64,000 nucleotides of DNA, taken from assembly GCF_040822065.1 (NCBI RefSeq), contig NZ_CP162005.1, positions 3,968,001-4,032,000 on the forward strand, read 5' to 3'. Positions within the stretch are counted from its first letter, which is position 1. The number at the start of each line of letters is the position of its first letter. Source of the DNA: Pedobacter sp. WC2423. GTDB lineage: Bacteria > Bacteroidota > Bacteroidia > Sphingobacteriales > Sphingobacteriaceae. Under the pieces are notes generated by a model that worked only from the letters and a program-made list of their open reading frames with translations, had not been told where the DNA came from and ran no database searches. This document shows positions 52,940 through 61,235 of this stretch, in pieces. A program made the translations under genes and the position numbers.

Positions 52940-53476
52940 TTAAATGCTTAAGTGAAAAATACGTGTTTCCTTACCCTGAACAACACCTTTTCCTTTAAGA
53001 TAGGTTTCAGATTTTAGTTCCGCAGCTTGTTTTTTAAAAGCTGATGAGGTAATAAAATCTTTATCCATGACACGCGCGATAACCGGGCCATCCAATGTTT
53101 TGCTTTTTGCATTGATGAACTGAAAAACAGCACCATCAAGCTCAGCAATTCCGACAGCATCAACTTGTGTATTTTTGAAATTAATTGTAGCAGAAAGGTC
53201 TCCTATAGAAAATCCTGCATCCTGAACTTTATCTCTGATTTCATCCAGGTTTACTTTCTGATCAGCTTTAAAAGTAAGGACGAAAACATTTCTATTCAGG
53301 TCTGGAGATACAGTTTCAATAAAGCCAAGGCTTTTTAAAGATGTTTCTGTAGCCCTTGAACACATAGAGCAGGTTAAGCCGTTAACTTGTAGTTCGGCTT
53401 TAGAAATTTGCTGTGCAAAGGTAGTTCCGCCGATAAATAAGCATAATATTAAAATGAAATATTTGATCGTTTTCAT
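52940..53476 (-). CDS. exported heavy-metal-associated (HMA) domain protein
   Basis: A 178-residue exported protein with signal peptide (about 1-21, ending TTFAQ). An HMA domain (about 25-95) has the metal-binding pair in LTCSMCSRATE, the GMTCxxC motif with Leu for Met. The C-terminal half (about 100-178) is not part of the HMA fold and has no known family. A periplasmic copper or zinc carrier is likely. First gene of the HMA / outer-membrane / DUF3347 unit, 121 bases downstream of the Cys-rich membrane protein gene. Confidence 0.88.
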   Translation of the reverse strand: MKTIKYFILILCLFIGGTTFAQQISKAELQVNGLTCSMCSRATETSLKSLGFIETVSPDLNRNVFVLTFKADQKVNLDEIRDKVQDAGFSIGDLSATINFKNTQVDAVGIAELDGAVFQFINAKSKTLDGPVIARVMDKDFITSSAFKKQAAELKSETYLKGKGVVQGKETRIFHLSI

Positions 53477-53597
53477 AATTGAAATTGTTTTAAGCGGCTG
53501 CCTGAATATTAAAAACAGCGGCTGATGATTTGAAATAAATTAATACGAAAGAGCAATAGCGGACGAAAATCCACCAGCAATTTAATTTATTCCTGGT

Positions 53598-53999
53598 CTA
53601 ATTTCTGAAAACGCAGTTGTAGGCATGCAGGGCGACCCGCGCGGATAAAGGAGGGGCTTCCTCTTTAATTTTACTGAATAACTGCGGTAAAACAAAGGAA
53701 AGCAGTTCTGAAATATAAGAAGAGATTAATACAGGAAGACCGTGATTTTTAGGAACATCAATTTTCAGACCTGTCTGATGACTGTCTTTGATTTTAGCAT
53801 CAACCCTGGTGTTCTTACAGCAGGAATCTTCTTTTTTAACTGATTTTTCCACTTCATTACAGCCACCACAATGGGCAACTTCCGTCAAATGAATTCCAGA
53901 TAGCTGTCCCCCGCAAAAATGCAGGCTCAGGGCAACACCAATTACGCTGATCAGGTAAAAGGCACATAATCCTAAAGCTATCTTTTGTTTCAGTTTCAT
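53598..53999 (-). CDS. HYC_CC_PP family membrane protein
   Basis: The start was set at MKLKQKIALG (53999); the longer frame begins with a TTG inside the -7 box. The 133-residue product has one hydrophobic segment (about 6-27, ALGLCAFYLISVIGVALSLHFC) and a Cys-rich part with HFCGG, HCGGC and DSCCKN, then a PP pair (EEAPPLSAR) and a terminal HAYNCVFRN. This is the layout for which the Bacteroidota HYC_CC_PP family is named; members sit beside copper-resistance genes. The cysteines probably bind metal outside the membrane. No biochemical function is known. Confidence 0.82.
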   Translation of the reverse strand: MKLKQKIALGLCAFYLISVIGVALSLHFCGGQLSGIHLTEVAHCGGCNEVEKSVKKEDSCCKNTRVDAKIKDSHQTGLKIDVPKNHGLPVLISSYISELLSFVLPQLFSKIKEEAPPLSARVALHAYNCVFRN

Positions 54000-54023
54000 T
54001 TGCGCGTTTATAGTATCAATTAT

Positions 54024-54031
54024 CAAACTTA
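54024..54031 (-). promoter_or_regulatory. -7 box before the HYC_CC_PP gene
   Basis: The minus strand reads TAAGTTTG, an exact TAnnTTTG element 25 bases before the ATG at 53999. No TTG is found at the -33 distance, so an activator may be needed. Confidence 0.48.
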
Positions 54032-54151
54032 AGTATAAATTTTTAAAAACGAAAAACAGAGCTGATTAGCAACAGAAAGATTACAAGATTATGCCATAGC
54101 AGTTTTTTAAAGTAGAATTCTGTCTTAACTTAGCCAAAAATACCCTACAAG

Positions 54152-54874
54152 ATGAAGCCATTCTTTACTTTTCTGCTCCTGTTCTGCTTGAACTCTGTTT
54201 TTGCTTCCGGGCCAAAACATCAATATTTAAAGATCACAACAGCACAGGGTGAATGTATCATTATGTTATACAATAAAACTCCGCAGCATCGTGATAATAT
54301 CGTTAAACTGGTTAAAAAAGGCTTTTATGATGGCACTATTTTTCACCGGGTAATTCATTCATTTATGATTCAGGGTGGTGATCCTGATTCTAAAAATGCT
54401 CCGGCAGGTAAGCAATTAGGAGACGGAGATGTGGGTTATACTGTACCCGCCGAATTCCGGGATAGCTTATTTCATAAAAAAGGAGTATTGGCTGCTGCCA
54501 GAGATGATAATCCACTGATGGCATCCAGTGGCTGCCAGTTTTACCTGGTACAGGGAAAGAAATTTACCGATGCACAACTGGATAGTATGGAGGTTAAGCG
54601 GTTGAAATTCAAAATCCCGCAATGGGAACGCGAAATTTATAAAACCAAAGGCGGTGTCCCTCATTTAGATAAACGCTATACTGTTTATGGCGAAGTTGTA
54701 AGCGGATTACCGCTGATCGATACGATTGCAGCTGTGAAAACAGATTCCAATGACCGCCCTTTAGCAGATGTAAAAATGACAGTGACACTTTTGAAAAGAA
54801 GAAAGGCGCGCAAACTGGAAAAAGAGATGAAAAAATCAGGAGGTGATGAAATCATCTTTCTGCTTAACCAATAA
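54152..54874 (+). CDS. peptidyl-prolyl cis-trans isomerase, cyclophilin type, exported
   Basis: A 240-residue protein with signal peptide (about 1-19, ending SVFASG). The cyclophilin core is clear: IFHRVIHSFMIQGGDP with the catalytic Arg, MASSGCQFYLVQG and YTVYGEVVSGLPLIDTI. Between the last two there is an insert of about 35 charged residues (about 145-180) with lysines and acidic residues, common in Bacteroidota cyclophilins. It should assist folding of exported proteins in the periplasm. Monocistronic, divergent from the metal cluster. Confidence 0.92.
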   Translation: MKPFFTFLLLFCLNSVFASGPKHQYLKITTAQGECIIMLYNKTPQHRDNIVKLVKKGFYDGTIFHRVIHSFMIQGGDPDSKNAPAGKQLGDGDVGYTVPAEFRDSLFHKKGVLAAARDDNPLMASSGCQFYLVQGKKFTDAQLDSMEVKRLKFKIPQWEREIYKTKGGVPHLDKRYTVYGEVVSGLPLIDTIAAVKTDSNDRPLADVKMTVTLLKRRKARKLEKEMKKSGGDEIIFLLNQ

Positions 54875-54971
54875 TATTACTGTTAAAAAACAATAGAAAC
54901 TACAATGAAACCTGCCTTGGCACTTTAGCCCGGCAAGCTTCATCACCATAAAAAAAACAATATATAACACG

Positions 54972-55742
54972 ATGAAAATACTTTCTTACAACGTGAACGG
55001 AATCCGTGCTGCCTCTACAAAAAACTTTGTAGGCTGGCTGCAATCAACGGATGCAGATATGATCTGTCTTCAGGAAGTGAAAGCCCTTCCTTCTCAAATT
55101 CCGGAGATCATTGGTTTAATTGAGAACCTTGGCTATCACCATTACTGGTTTGCCGCAGAAAAAAAAGGATACAGCGGAGTTGCTATATTTTCAAAGATCA
55201 AACCTAATCATGTTGAATACGGATGTGGTGAAGAATGGATAGATAAAGAAGGACGCATTTTAAGGGCTGATTTTGACACTTTCTCTTTGATGAGTGTATA
55301 TCTTCCGTCCGGATCATCCGGAGACGACAGACAGGTTAAAAAGTATGAATTCATGGCTTATTTTGAGAAGTATATTACCAAACTCCGTGAAACTTATCCA
55401 AATCTGATCATTTCCGGTGATTATAATATCTGCCATACTGCAATTGATATTCATAACCCTAAATCCAATGCAAATTCTTCTGGTTTCCTTCCGCAGGAAA
55501 GAGAGTGGATGGGCTTATTCCTGGAAGCTGGTTTTATTGATACTTTCAGGCATTTGAATAAAGATCCTCACCATTATACGTGGTGGAGCTACAGAGCGGG
55601 TTCAAGAGGTAAGAACCTGGGCTGGCGTATCGATTATCATTTAGCTACGCAACCTATGCTGGACCGGATTAAAGACGTAAAGATTTTGTCTGATGCCATA
55701 CACTCTGACCATTGTCCGATTTTACTGGAATTAACGTCATAA
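54972..55742 (+). CDS. xth: exodeoxyribonuclease III / AP endonuclease
   Basis: A 256-residue enzyme of the ExoIII family (EEP fold). Active-site elements are SYNVNGIRAA, CLQEVKA (metal-binding Glu), YSGVAIFSK, SGDYNICH, and the terminal HSDHCPILLEL with the catalytic His. It cuts DNA at abasic sites and trims 3' ends in base-excision repair. Length fits the bacterial family. Monocistronic. Confidence 0.95.
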   Translation: MKILSYNVNGIRAASTKNFVGWLQSTDADMICLQEVKALPSQIPEIIGLIENLGYHHYWFAAEKKGYSGVAIFSKIKPNHVEYGCGEEWIDKEGRILRADFDTFSLMSVYLPSGSSGDDRQVKKYEFMAYFEKYITKLRETYPNLIISGDYNICHTAIDIHNPKSNANSSGFLPQEREWMGLFLEAGFIDTFRHLNKDPHHYTWWSYRAGSRGKNLGWRIDYHLATQPMLDRIKDVKILSDAIHSDHCPILLELTS

Positions 55743-55755
55743 TTGCAGAATGCCC

Positions 55756-55781
55756 GATTAAATTTCTGAAAGGATTTAATC
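55756..55781. terminator. weak AT-rich hairpin between convergent xth and cyclo-ligase genes
   Basis: Perfect 8-bp AT-rich arms (55756-55763 and 55774-55781) around a 10-base loop, partly inside the cyclo-ligase stop. It may weakly end both transcripts. Confidence 0.35.
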
Positions 55782-56342
55782 TTTAAAATAAATCACCTGA
55801 TCTGGTGTAATACAGAGATCAAGACGAATATCATTCACGTGGGTATCAGCAATGATGCCCACACTTTTGAAAAAAGACAAACCCACTTTAAGCGTGTCTC
55901 TTCCCTGTAAAAACCGGTCATAGAATCCTTTGCCATACCCCACCCGGCACCCCCTGTCGTCAAATGCCAGTAAAGGCACCAGAACCAAGTCTATTTCTCC
56001 TTGATACTCTTCCTCATCTACTGGCTCCAGAATATTAAAAGAACTCTTTAAAAGATCTTGTTCTCCTTTGTAATGATGATGAGTCATTAAAGAAGTTTTA
56101 AAATCTGCACGGGGTACAATTATTTTTACCTGCGGATGATGTGTTTTAAGCCATTCAATAAACAAAAAGGTATCTGGTTCATTCTTTTCAGCAATCGGAA
56201 GGAAGATATGCAGTGTTTTTACTACACTCAAATCAAGTGTTGTGAATTGTCCGAGTAACTTCTCACTCAGCTCATAAACCTGTTCCTGACTAAGTTCTTT
56301 CCTTTTTTTAGTCTCCTGTTTCCTGATTTCTGCTTTATACAT
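55776..56342 (-). CDS. 5-formyltetrahydrofolate cyclo-ligase
   Basis: A 188-residue cytosolic enzyme. It carries the basic start typical of the family (MYKAEIRKQETKKRKELS) and the nucleotide/folate-binding signature LLAFDDRGCRVGYGKGFYDRFL near 128-150. It converts 5-formyl-THF to 5,10-methenyl-THF using ATP. Length matches YgfA/MTHFS. Whether a 6S RNA lies upstream, as in gammaproteobacteria, was checked by eye and not seen. It lies 146 bases downstream of efp, separated by a terminator. Confidence 0.93.
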   Translation of the reverse strand: MYKAEIRKQETKKRKELSQEQVYELSEKLLGQFTTLDLSVVKTLHIFLPIAEKNEPDTFLFIEWLKTHHPQVKIIVPRADFKTSLMTHHHYKGEQDLLKSSFNILEPVDEEEYQGEIDLVLVPLLAFDDRGCRVGYGKGFYDRFLQGRDTLKVGLSFFKSVGIIADTHVNDIRLDLCITPDQVIYFKD

Positions 56343-56419
56343 CCTTTGTAACTCCTATATGCTGCAAGTTATAAATCCTTCGGAAATCTGTCTGCCAGCC
56401 CAATAAAAAAGTCTGTAAA

Positions 56420-56450
56420 AAAATATGGCTTCGGGAACCACTCCGAAGCC
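56420..56450 (-). terminator. terminator after efp
   Basis: Perfect 8-bp arms (56427-56434 and 56443-56450, GGCTTCGG/CCGAAGCC) with a T7-containing run on the minus strand, 39 bases past the efp stop. Confidence 0.72.
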
Positions 56451-56488
56451 AAAATCAACCTAAACCTAAAACTAAACTATGAAAATTC

Positions 56489-57049
56489 TTATTTTACTCT
56501 TTCTATATATTCACCTGTACGTGTATCAACCTTAACTTTATCGCCCTGATTGATAAACATCGGCACTTTTATTTCAACGTCTGCTCCAACGGTCGCATAT
56601 TTCAATGCACTTGTTGAAGTGTCCCCTTTAACAGCGGGCTCTGTGTAAGTAACCTCCAGCTCAACATGCTGGGGAGTTTGTGCCGAAATCGGCTCTTCAC
56701 TCTCGAATGCTATTACAACATTCATGCCTTCTTTCAAGAATTTAATCTGATCCCCAAATAATGATTTTGGGATGTTAAATTGTTCAAAAGAACTGTTATC
56801 CATAACAACGAGGAATTCTCCATCTTCGTATAAATATTGATAATCATTTGTCTCTACCCGGCAAATTGTTACCTCTTCATCTGTGCGGAACCTATATTCG
56901 ACTAATTTGCCGCTTTTAATGTTCCTCATTCTTGCCTGGTAAAAAGCTCTTAAATTTCCAGGAGTCCGGTGCAGAAACTCTTCTACTACAATTAATTCTC
57001 CATTGAAACGAAGAATATTACCGCTTTTCACTTCTGATGCTTTTGCCAT
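56489..57049 (-). CDS. efp: translation elongation factor P
   Basis: A 186-residue three-domain factor that rescues ribosomes stalled at polyproline. The KOW-like N-domain (about 1-65) and two OB domains (about 66-128 and 129-186; GDKVKVDTRTGEYIERV at the end) are complete. The loop that enters the peptidyl-transferase centre reads HRTPGNLRAF, with Asn32 at the place of the modified Lys34 of E. coli. Thus neither lysine beta-lysylation nor arginine rhamnosylation at that exact position is possible. It has its own promoter and a terminator. Confidence 0.96.
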   Translation of the reverse strand: MAKASEVKSGNILRFNGELIVVEEFLHRTPGNLRAFYQARMRNIKSGKLVEYRFRTDEEVTICRVETNDYQYLYEDGEFLVVMDNSSFEQFNIPKSLFGDQIKFLKEGMNVVIAFESEEPISAQTPQHVELEVTYTEPAVKGDTSTSALKYATVGADVEIKVPMFINQGDKVKVDTRTGEYIERVK

Positions 57050-57095
57050 TTTTTTCTGAAATTCATTGCCCTACCAGCAGCGTCATTTCGTGCCG

Positions 57096-57125
57096 CAAAG
57101 GTAAAAACAATTTCTGGTTCTACAA
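57096..57125 (-). promoter_or_regulatory. promoter of efp
   Basis: On the minus strand TTG (57123-57125), 19 bases and TACCTTTG (57096-57103) match the Bacteroidota consensus, 46 bases before the efp ATG. Confidence 0.65.
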
Positions 57126-57205
57126 TAGTTATTTTAAATAATATAAATAAGGCCCATTTTTAGTCCGTTTCTTGACAATAGCCTTGCAATTCAACACGTT
57201 TCGCT

Positions 57206-57823
57206 TTATTTATAGTCAGTTATCTTTATAAAATTATCGCAAAAAGAATACTCGTTTTCCTGATTGGAGCCGATCACAACGAGCTTATCCGCAGTAAAAT
57301 CCCGGATCAGCTCGTGATACCACTTAATTCCCTGCTGATCAAGGTTGGAAGTTGGCTCATCCAACAGCAGCAGCGGTGTATCCGTGCAGCAAGCCAAAGC
57401 CAGCTTGGTCCGCTGCTTCATACCCGAAGAAAAATACTTTAAGGCCTTATCCTGAGCTTTTCTCAATCCTAAAAGATCCATCACCTGTGCCGCACTGACA
57501 CCGGGATGAAAACTCTTGAATTTAAAATGGAAATCTATAGTCTCCTGCAAAGTAAACTCCTCCACAAGATCCAGATAAGGCGCAGCAAAACTTACTTGCT
57601 TATACACTTTTTCTACTGGAATGACATGAGCATCGTCTGCATAACTAATCGTGCCTTCAGAAGGCTCCAGACTACCGAGAATTACACTTAATAAAGTCGA
57701 CTTACCAGAGCCATTTGGCCCCAGAACAGCATATTTGCCGGCAGCAGCAAATCCATAAGTGAAATTTCTGAATATCCACTCCTGGTTAAACCTTCTGCCG
57801 GCATCTTTTAAATCGATCTTCAT
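57206..57823 (-). CDS. ABC transporter ATP-binding protein
   Basis: A 205-residue ATPase with Walker A GPNGSGKST (about 37-45), Q-loop region, signature YFSSGMKQRTKLALAC (about 127-142, SSGMK variant of LSGGQ) and Walker B LLLLDEPTSNLDQQG. No membrane subunit is adjacent. It is the last gene of the lipid A operon, 8 bases after lpxA. In Bacteroidota this gene, next to lpxA, often lacks an obvious partner; it could serve lipid or LPS-precursor export, but that is inference. It is not MsbA, which is a fused protein. Confidence 0.88.
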   Translation of the reverse strand: MKIDLKDAGRRFNQEWIFRNFTYGFAAAGKYAVLGPNGSGKSTLLSVILGSLEPSEGTISYADDAHVIPVEKVYKQVSFAAPYLDLVEEFTLQETIDFHFKFKSFHPGVSAAQVMDLLGLRKAQDKALKYFSSGMKQRTKLALACCTDTPLLLLDEPTSNLDQQGIKWYHELIRDFTADKLVVIGSNQENEYSFCDNFIKITDYK

Positions 57824-57831
57824 TCAAATGA

Positions 57832-58617
57832 CTAGCTACCTGATCCAAAACCTTTCATCACACCTCTGTTTGAATTTCTGATAAAATCAACGATTTCATC
57901 ACGAATTTCAGTCGGTGCAAATTCAGCCTCTATCTTATCAAGGGCTTTGGTCACATTGTTATGCTTTACAAACAGTACCCTGTAGATCTCCTGTATCTCA
58001 TTGATCTTCTCTGAAGAAAATCCGCGTCTTCTTAATCCAACAGAATTAATTCCTGCGTACGATAAAGGCTCCCTTGCAGCTTTAACATAAGGAGGAACAT
58101 CTTTCCTTACCAGTGAACCACCAGTAATGAACGCATGCGCCCCTACATTAACAAACTGATGTATTGCCACTAAACCAGCCAGAACTACGTAATCACCAAT
58201 AGTGATATGTCCTGCCAGCGTGGTACTGTTAGAGAAAATACAATTATTACCCACCTCGCAATCATGCGCAATATGTGAATATGCCTGAATAAGGCAATTG
58301 CTTCCAATTACAGTTTTCCATTTATCTTTTGTTCCGCGGTTGATCGTTACACACTCTCTGATCGTAGTATTATCCCCGATTTCGGCAGTAGTCACTTCAC
58401 CTGCGAACTTTAAGTCCTGAGGAACTCCTGAGATTACAGAACCAGGAAAAATCCTGCAATTCTTTCCTATTCTTGCGCCGTCCATGATTACCACATTAGA
58501 GGCAATCCATGTTCCTTCCCCAATGACAACGTCTTTATGTATAACAGAAAAAGGTTCTATAACCACATTGTCTGCTATGATCGCATCAGGATGTATATAT
58601 GCTAATGGTTGTATCAT
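57832..58617 (-). CDS. lpxA: acyl-[ACP]--UDP-N-acetylglucosamine O-acyltransferase
   Basis: A 261-residue left-handed beta-helix enzyme made of hexapeptide repeats, with the catalytic His in SHIAHDCEVGNNC (near 120-132) and a helical C-terminal domain. It performs the first step of lipid A synthesis, O-acylation of UDP-GlcNAc. Its ATG overlaps the stop of lpxC/fabZ by 4 bp. Together with lpxC and lpxD it forms a tight operon. Confidence 0.96.
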   Translation of the reverse strand: MIQPLAYIHPDAIIADNVVIEPFSVIHKDVVIGEGTWIASNVVIMDGARIGKNCRIFPGSVISGVPQDLKFAGEVTTAEIGDNTTIRECVTINRGTKDKWKTVIGSNCLIQAYSHIAHDCEVGNNCIFSNSTTLAGHITIGDYVVLAGLVAIHQFVNVGAHAFITGGSLVRKDVPPYVKAAREPLSYAGINSVGLRRRGFSSEKINEIQEIYRVLFVKHNNVTKALDKIEAEFAPTEIRDEIVDFIRNSNRGVMKGFGSGS

Positions 58618-60026
58618 GATACGCGTTCGCTATCTTTAACTTTTGAAATTTGGGCCATCATCTCTGCCTCTACTACTATTTTCTCTCCTACCATGCCCAC
58701 CCCTTTCATCTGTGCAATGCCTCTGCGGATTGGCTCCATCAAATCACATCTGAAAACGATCGTATCACCAGGCAGCACTTGCGCCCTGAATCTTACTTTA
58801 TCAATTTTAAGGAAGTAAGTAAGATAGTTTCTTGGGTCAGGAACAGTACTTAATACTAAAATACCACCAGTCTGTGCCATCGCCTCAATCTGGATTACAC
58901 CTGGTAAAACTGGTGCACCTGGAAAATGTCCTTTGAAAAACTCTTCATTCATCGTTACATTTTTCACCCCAACAACGTGTGTTTTTGACAATTCAAGGAT
59001 CTTATCGATGAACAAAAACGGTTGTCTGTGCGGCAAAATATCCATGATCTGCATCACATCATAAAGAGGCTTTACAGATGGATCATAAACATGCTGAACT
59101 TTCTTGTTTTTTTCTTTCTTGATTGCTGCTTTGATCTTTTTCGCAAACGCAATGTTTGCCGCATGCCCAGGTCTTGCTGCCATGATATGCCCTTTAATGT
59201 GCATTCCAACAAGTGCAAGGTCACCAATCATGTCTAATAATTTATGCCTTGCAGGCTCATTCTGGTAACGTAACTCCATATTGTTCAAAATACCTTGCGG
59301 AGCTACTTCTATCTTCTCTCTGTTGAATATTTTAGCCAGGTGATCTAACTCATCACGCGTAACCTCTTTGTCAACAATAACGATTGCATTATTTAAATCA
59401 CCACCTTTAATCAGGTTGTTCTGTAATTGATATTCCAATTCATGCAGGAAACAGAATGTACGGCAGGATGCAATCGCACTTTTAAATTCCGCAATCGTAG
59501 AAATTACAGCATGCTGACTGCCCAATACAGGTGAGTTATAGTCAATCATACAAGTAAACCTGTAATCTTCAAGTGGCATTGCCACAATCTCTACCTTACG
59601 TTCAGCATCAGTATAAGTAATATTATGAGGAATCTGGAAATACTCACGGTCAATACTTTGCTGTACCAAACCAACACTTTCCAGCGCCTCTACAAAAAGG
59701 ATCGCACTCCCGTCCATAATCGGAGTTTCAGGACCATCCAGCTTCATTAATATATTATCAAGATCCATCCCAACCAAAGAAGCCATTACATGCTCCACTG
59801 TGCTGATACTAGCTCCGTTTTGCGTAATTGTTGTTCCTCTTGCAGTATCTGTAACATTGTCACAGTCTGCATCGATGATTGGTTGACCTGGTAAATCAGT
59901 CCTTTGAAATTTAAACCCGTGGTTTTCCGGAGCCGGACAAAAAGTTAAAGTGACACTGGCACCCGTATGCAAGCCTACTCCATGTACAGAAACTTCGCTT
60001 TTTATGGTTTTTTGTTTAACGTTCAT
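58614..60026 (-). CDS. lpxC/fabZ: fused UDP-3-O-acyl-N-acetylglucosamine deacetylase / 3-hydroxyacyl-ACP dehydratase
   Basis: A 470-residue natural fusion. Residues 1 to about 305 are LpxC, with zinc ligands in STVEHVMASLVGMD and in HKLLDMIGD (HxxxD) and the catalytic HAANIAFAK. After a Lys-rich linker (KKEKNKKV) the FabZ part begins near 315 (MQIMDILPHRQPFLFIDKI) with the active-site His in GHFPGAPVLPGV and Glu in QIEAMAQTGG. One polypeptide thus supplies the committed step of lipid A synthesis and the dehydration step of fatty acid synthesis. The fusion is known in Bacteroidota and Chlorobi. Confidence 0.96.
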   Translation of the reverse strand: MNVKQKTIKSEVSVHGVGLHTGASVTLTFCPAPENHGFKFQRTDLPGQPIIDADCDNVTDTARGTTITQNGASISTVEHVMASLVGMDLDNILMKLDGPETPIMDGSAILFVEALESVGLVQQSIDREYFQIPHNITYTDAERKVEIVAMPLEDYRFTCMIDYNSPVLGSQHAVISTIAEFKSAIASCRTFCFLHELEYQLQNNLIKGGDLNNAIVIVDKEVTRDELDHLAKIFNREKIEVAPQGILNNMELRYQNEPARHKLLDMIGDLALVGMHIKGHIMAARPGHAANIAFAKKIKAAIKKEKNKKVQHVYDPSVKPLYDVMQIMDILPHRQPFLFIDKILELSKTHVVGVKNVTMNEEFFKGHFPGAPVLPGVIQIEAMAQTGGILVLSTVPDPRNYLTYFLKIDKVRFRAQVLPGDTIVFRCDLMEPIRRGIAQMKGVGMVGEKIVVEAEMMAQISKVKDSERVS

Positions 60027-60052
60027 TATTGTTTTGTGTGGTACTAATTATA

Positions 60053-61099
60053 CTATGACTGGAGTTTTGCTGTAATTTCAGCCTCTAATTTTGTAATCCG
60101 TTTTTCTATTCCCGGCAAGTGCTTAAATAACACAGATGCACGCATCCAGTCTCTGAGCGGCTGCGCAGGTGTGCCGTGCCATTGTTTATTCTCTTCTGTA
60201 ATATTGGAATTAATACCAGCCTGAGCGCCAATTTGCGTACCTCTGGCCAATGATAAATGTCCTGCAATTCCAACCTGACCACCAACAACTGATCTTTCAC
60301 CCACTTTGCTGCTTCCGGAAACTCCTGCCTGGGCAGCAACAACCGTATGCGCTCCAATTTCAACATTGTGTGCAATCTGAATCAGGTTATCCAGTTTTGA
60401 GCCTTTTCTAATAAAGGTAGAGCCCATTGTTGCTCTGTCAATTGCAGTATTGGCACCGATTTCAACATCATTTTCAATCACGACATTCCCTATCTGTGCA
60501 ATTTTAGTATAGGTACCATCAGGCTGAGGAGCAAATCCAAATCCATCACTTCCTATTACTGTATTAGAATGAATAACAACACCATTGCCAATTACAGAAC
60601 GGTTATAGATTTTTACTCCCGGATGAAAAGTACACCCGGAGCCTATTTTTGAATCTGTCCCAATATGTATTTGCTGTAAAATCTTTGTATTGTCTCCAAT
60701 TTCAACATTGGCATCGATATAAGAAAAAGCTCCTATAAATACATTTTTACCAATTTTTGCTGAAGGATGAACAAAAGAAGGCTGTTCAATACCCGTTTTT
60801 TGGGCAGTTTCATTTAAGGCCTCATTATACTTTTCCAGCAAAACAGAAAAAGCACTATAGGGATCCTTCACCTTCACCAGCGTACAGCTGATGGGTTGCG
60901 AAGGAACAAAATCCAACCCAACGATAACGACAGACGCGTTAGTTGAATAAATGAAGTTCTCGTATTTCCGGTTAGATAGAAAACATAAGGCCCCTTTTTT
61001 TCCTTCTTCTATTTTCGAAAGCTCTGAAACTGTGATAGTTTCATCGCCTTCAACTGTTCCACTTAAAAAGTCGCTTATCTGCTTGGCAGTAAATTGCAT
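60053..61099 (-). CDS. lpxD: UDP-3-O-acylglucosamine N-acyltransferase
   Basis: A 348-residue enzyme with the LpxD N-terminal uridine-binding domain (about 1-100) and a left-handed beta-helix of hexapeptide repeats (about 105-300). The catalytic His is in LIQIAHNVEIGAHT. The C-terminal helical part holds PLRDWMRASVLFKHLPGIEKRI. It attaches the N-linked hydroxyacyl chain in lipid A synthesis. First gene of the operon; the predicted promoter lies so close that the transcript may be almost leaderless. Confidence 0.96.
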   Translation of the reverse strand: MQFTAKQISDFLSGTVEGDETITVSELSKIEEGKKGALCFLSNRKYENFIYSTNASVVIVGLDFVPSQPISCTLVKVKDPYSAFSVLLEKYNEALNETAQKTGIEQPSFVHPSAKIGKNVFIGAFSYIDANVEIGDNTKILQQIHIGTDSKIGSGCTFHPGVKIYNRSVIGNGVVIHSNTVIGSDGFGFAPQPDGTYTKIAQIGNVVIENDVEIGANTAIDRATMGSTFIRKGSKLDNLIQIAHNVEIGAHTVVAAQAGVSGSSKVGERSVVGGQVGIAGHLSLARGTQIGAQAGINSNITEENKQWHGTPAQPLRDWMRASVLFKHLPGIEKRITKLEAEITAKLQS

Positions 61100-61103
61100 T
61101 CTA

Positions 61104-61134
61104 CAAAGTTAAATGTTAAATTGATATGAACAAA
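61104..61134 (-). promoter_or_regulatory. promoter of the lpxD operon
   Basis: On the minus strand TTTG (61131-61134), 19 bases and TAACTTTG (61104-61111) form an exact promoter. It ends only 4 bases before the lpxD ATG, so initiation would give a leader of about zero to two bases. Confidence 0.6.
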
Positions 61135-61235
61135 TTATCCCAACTCCCTATTTTATCAGCCACTTGACCATTTCAACGCTCCTGTATAATCGGATAAAAA
61201 ACGGGATAATAATTGGATTATTTTGTTAAATAATG

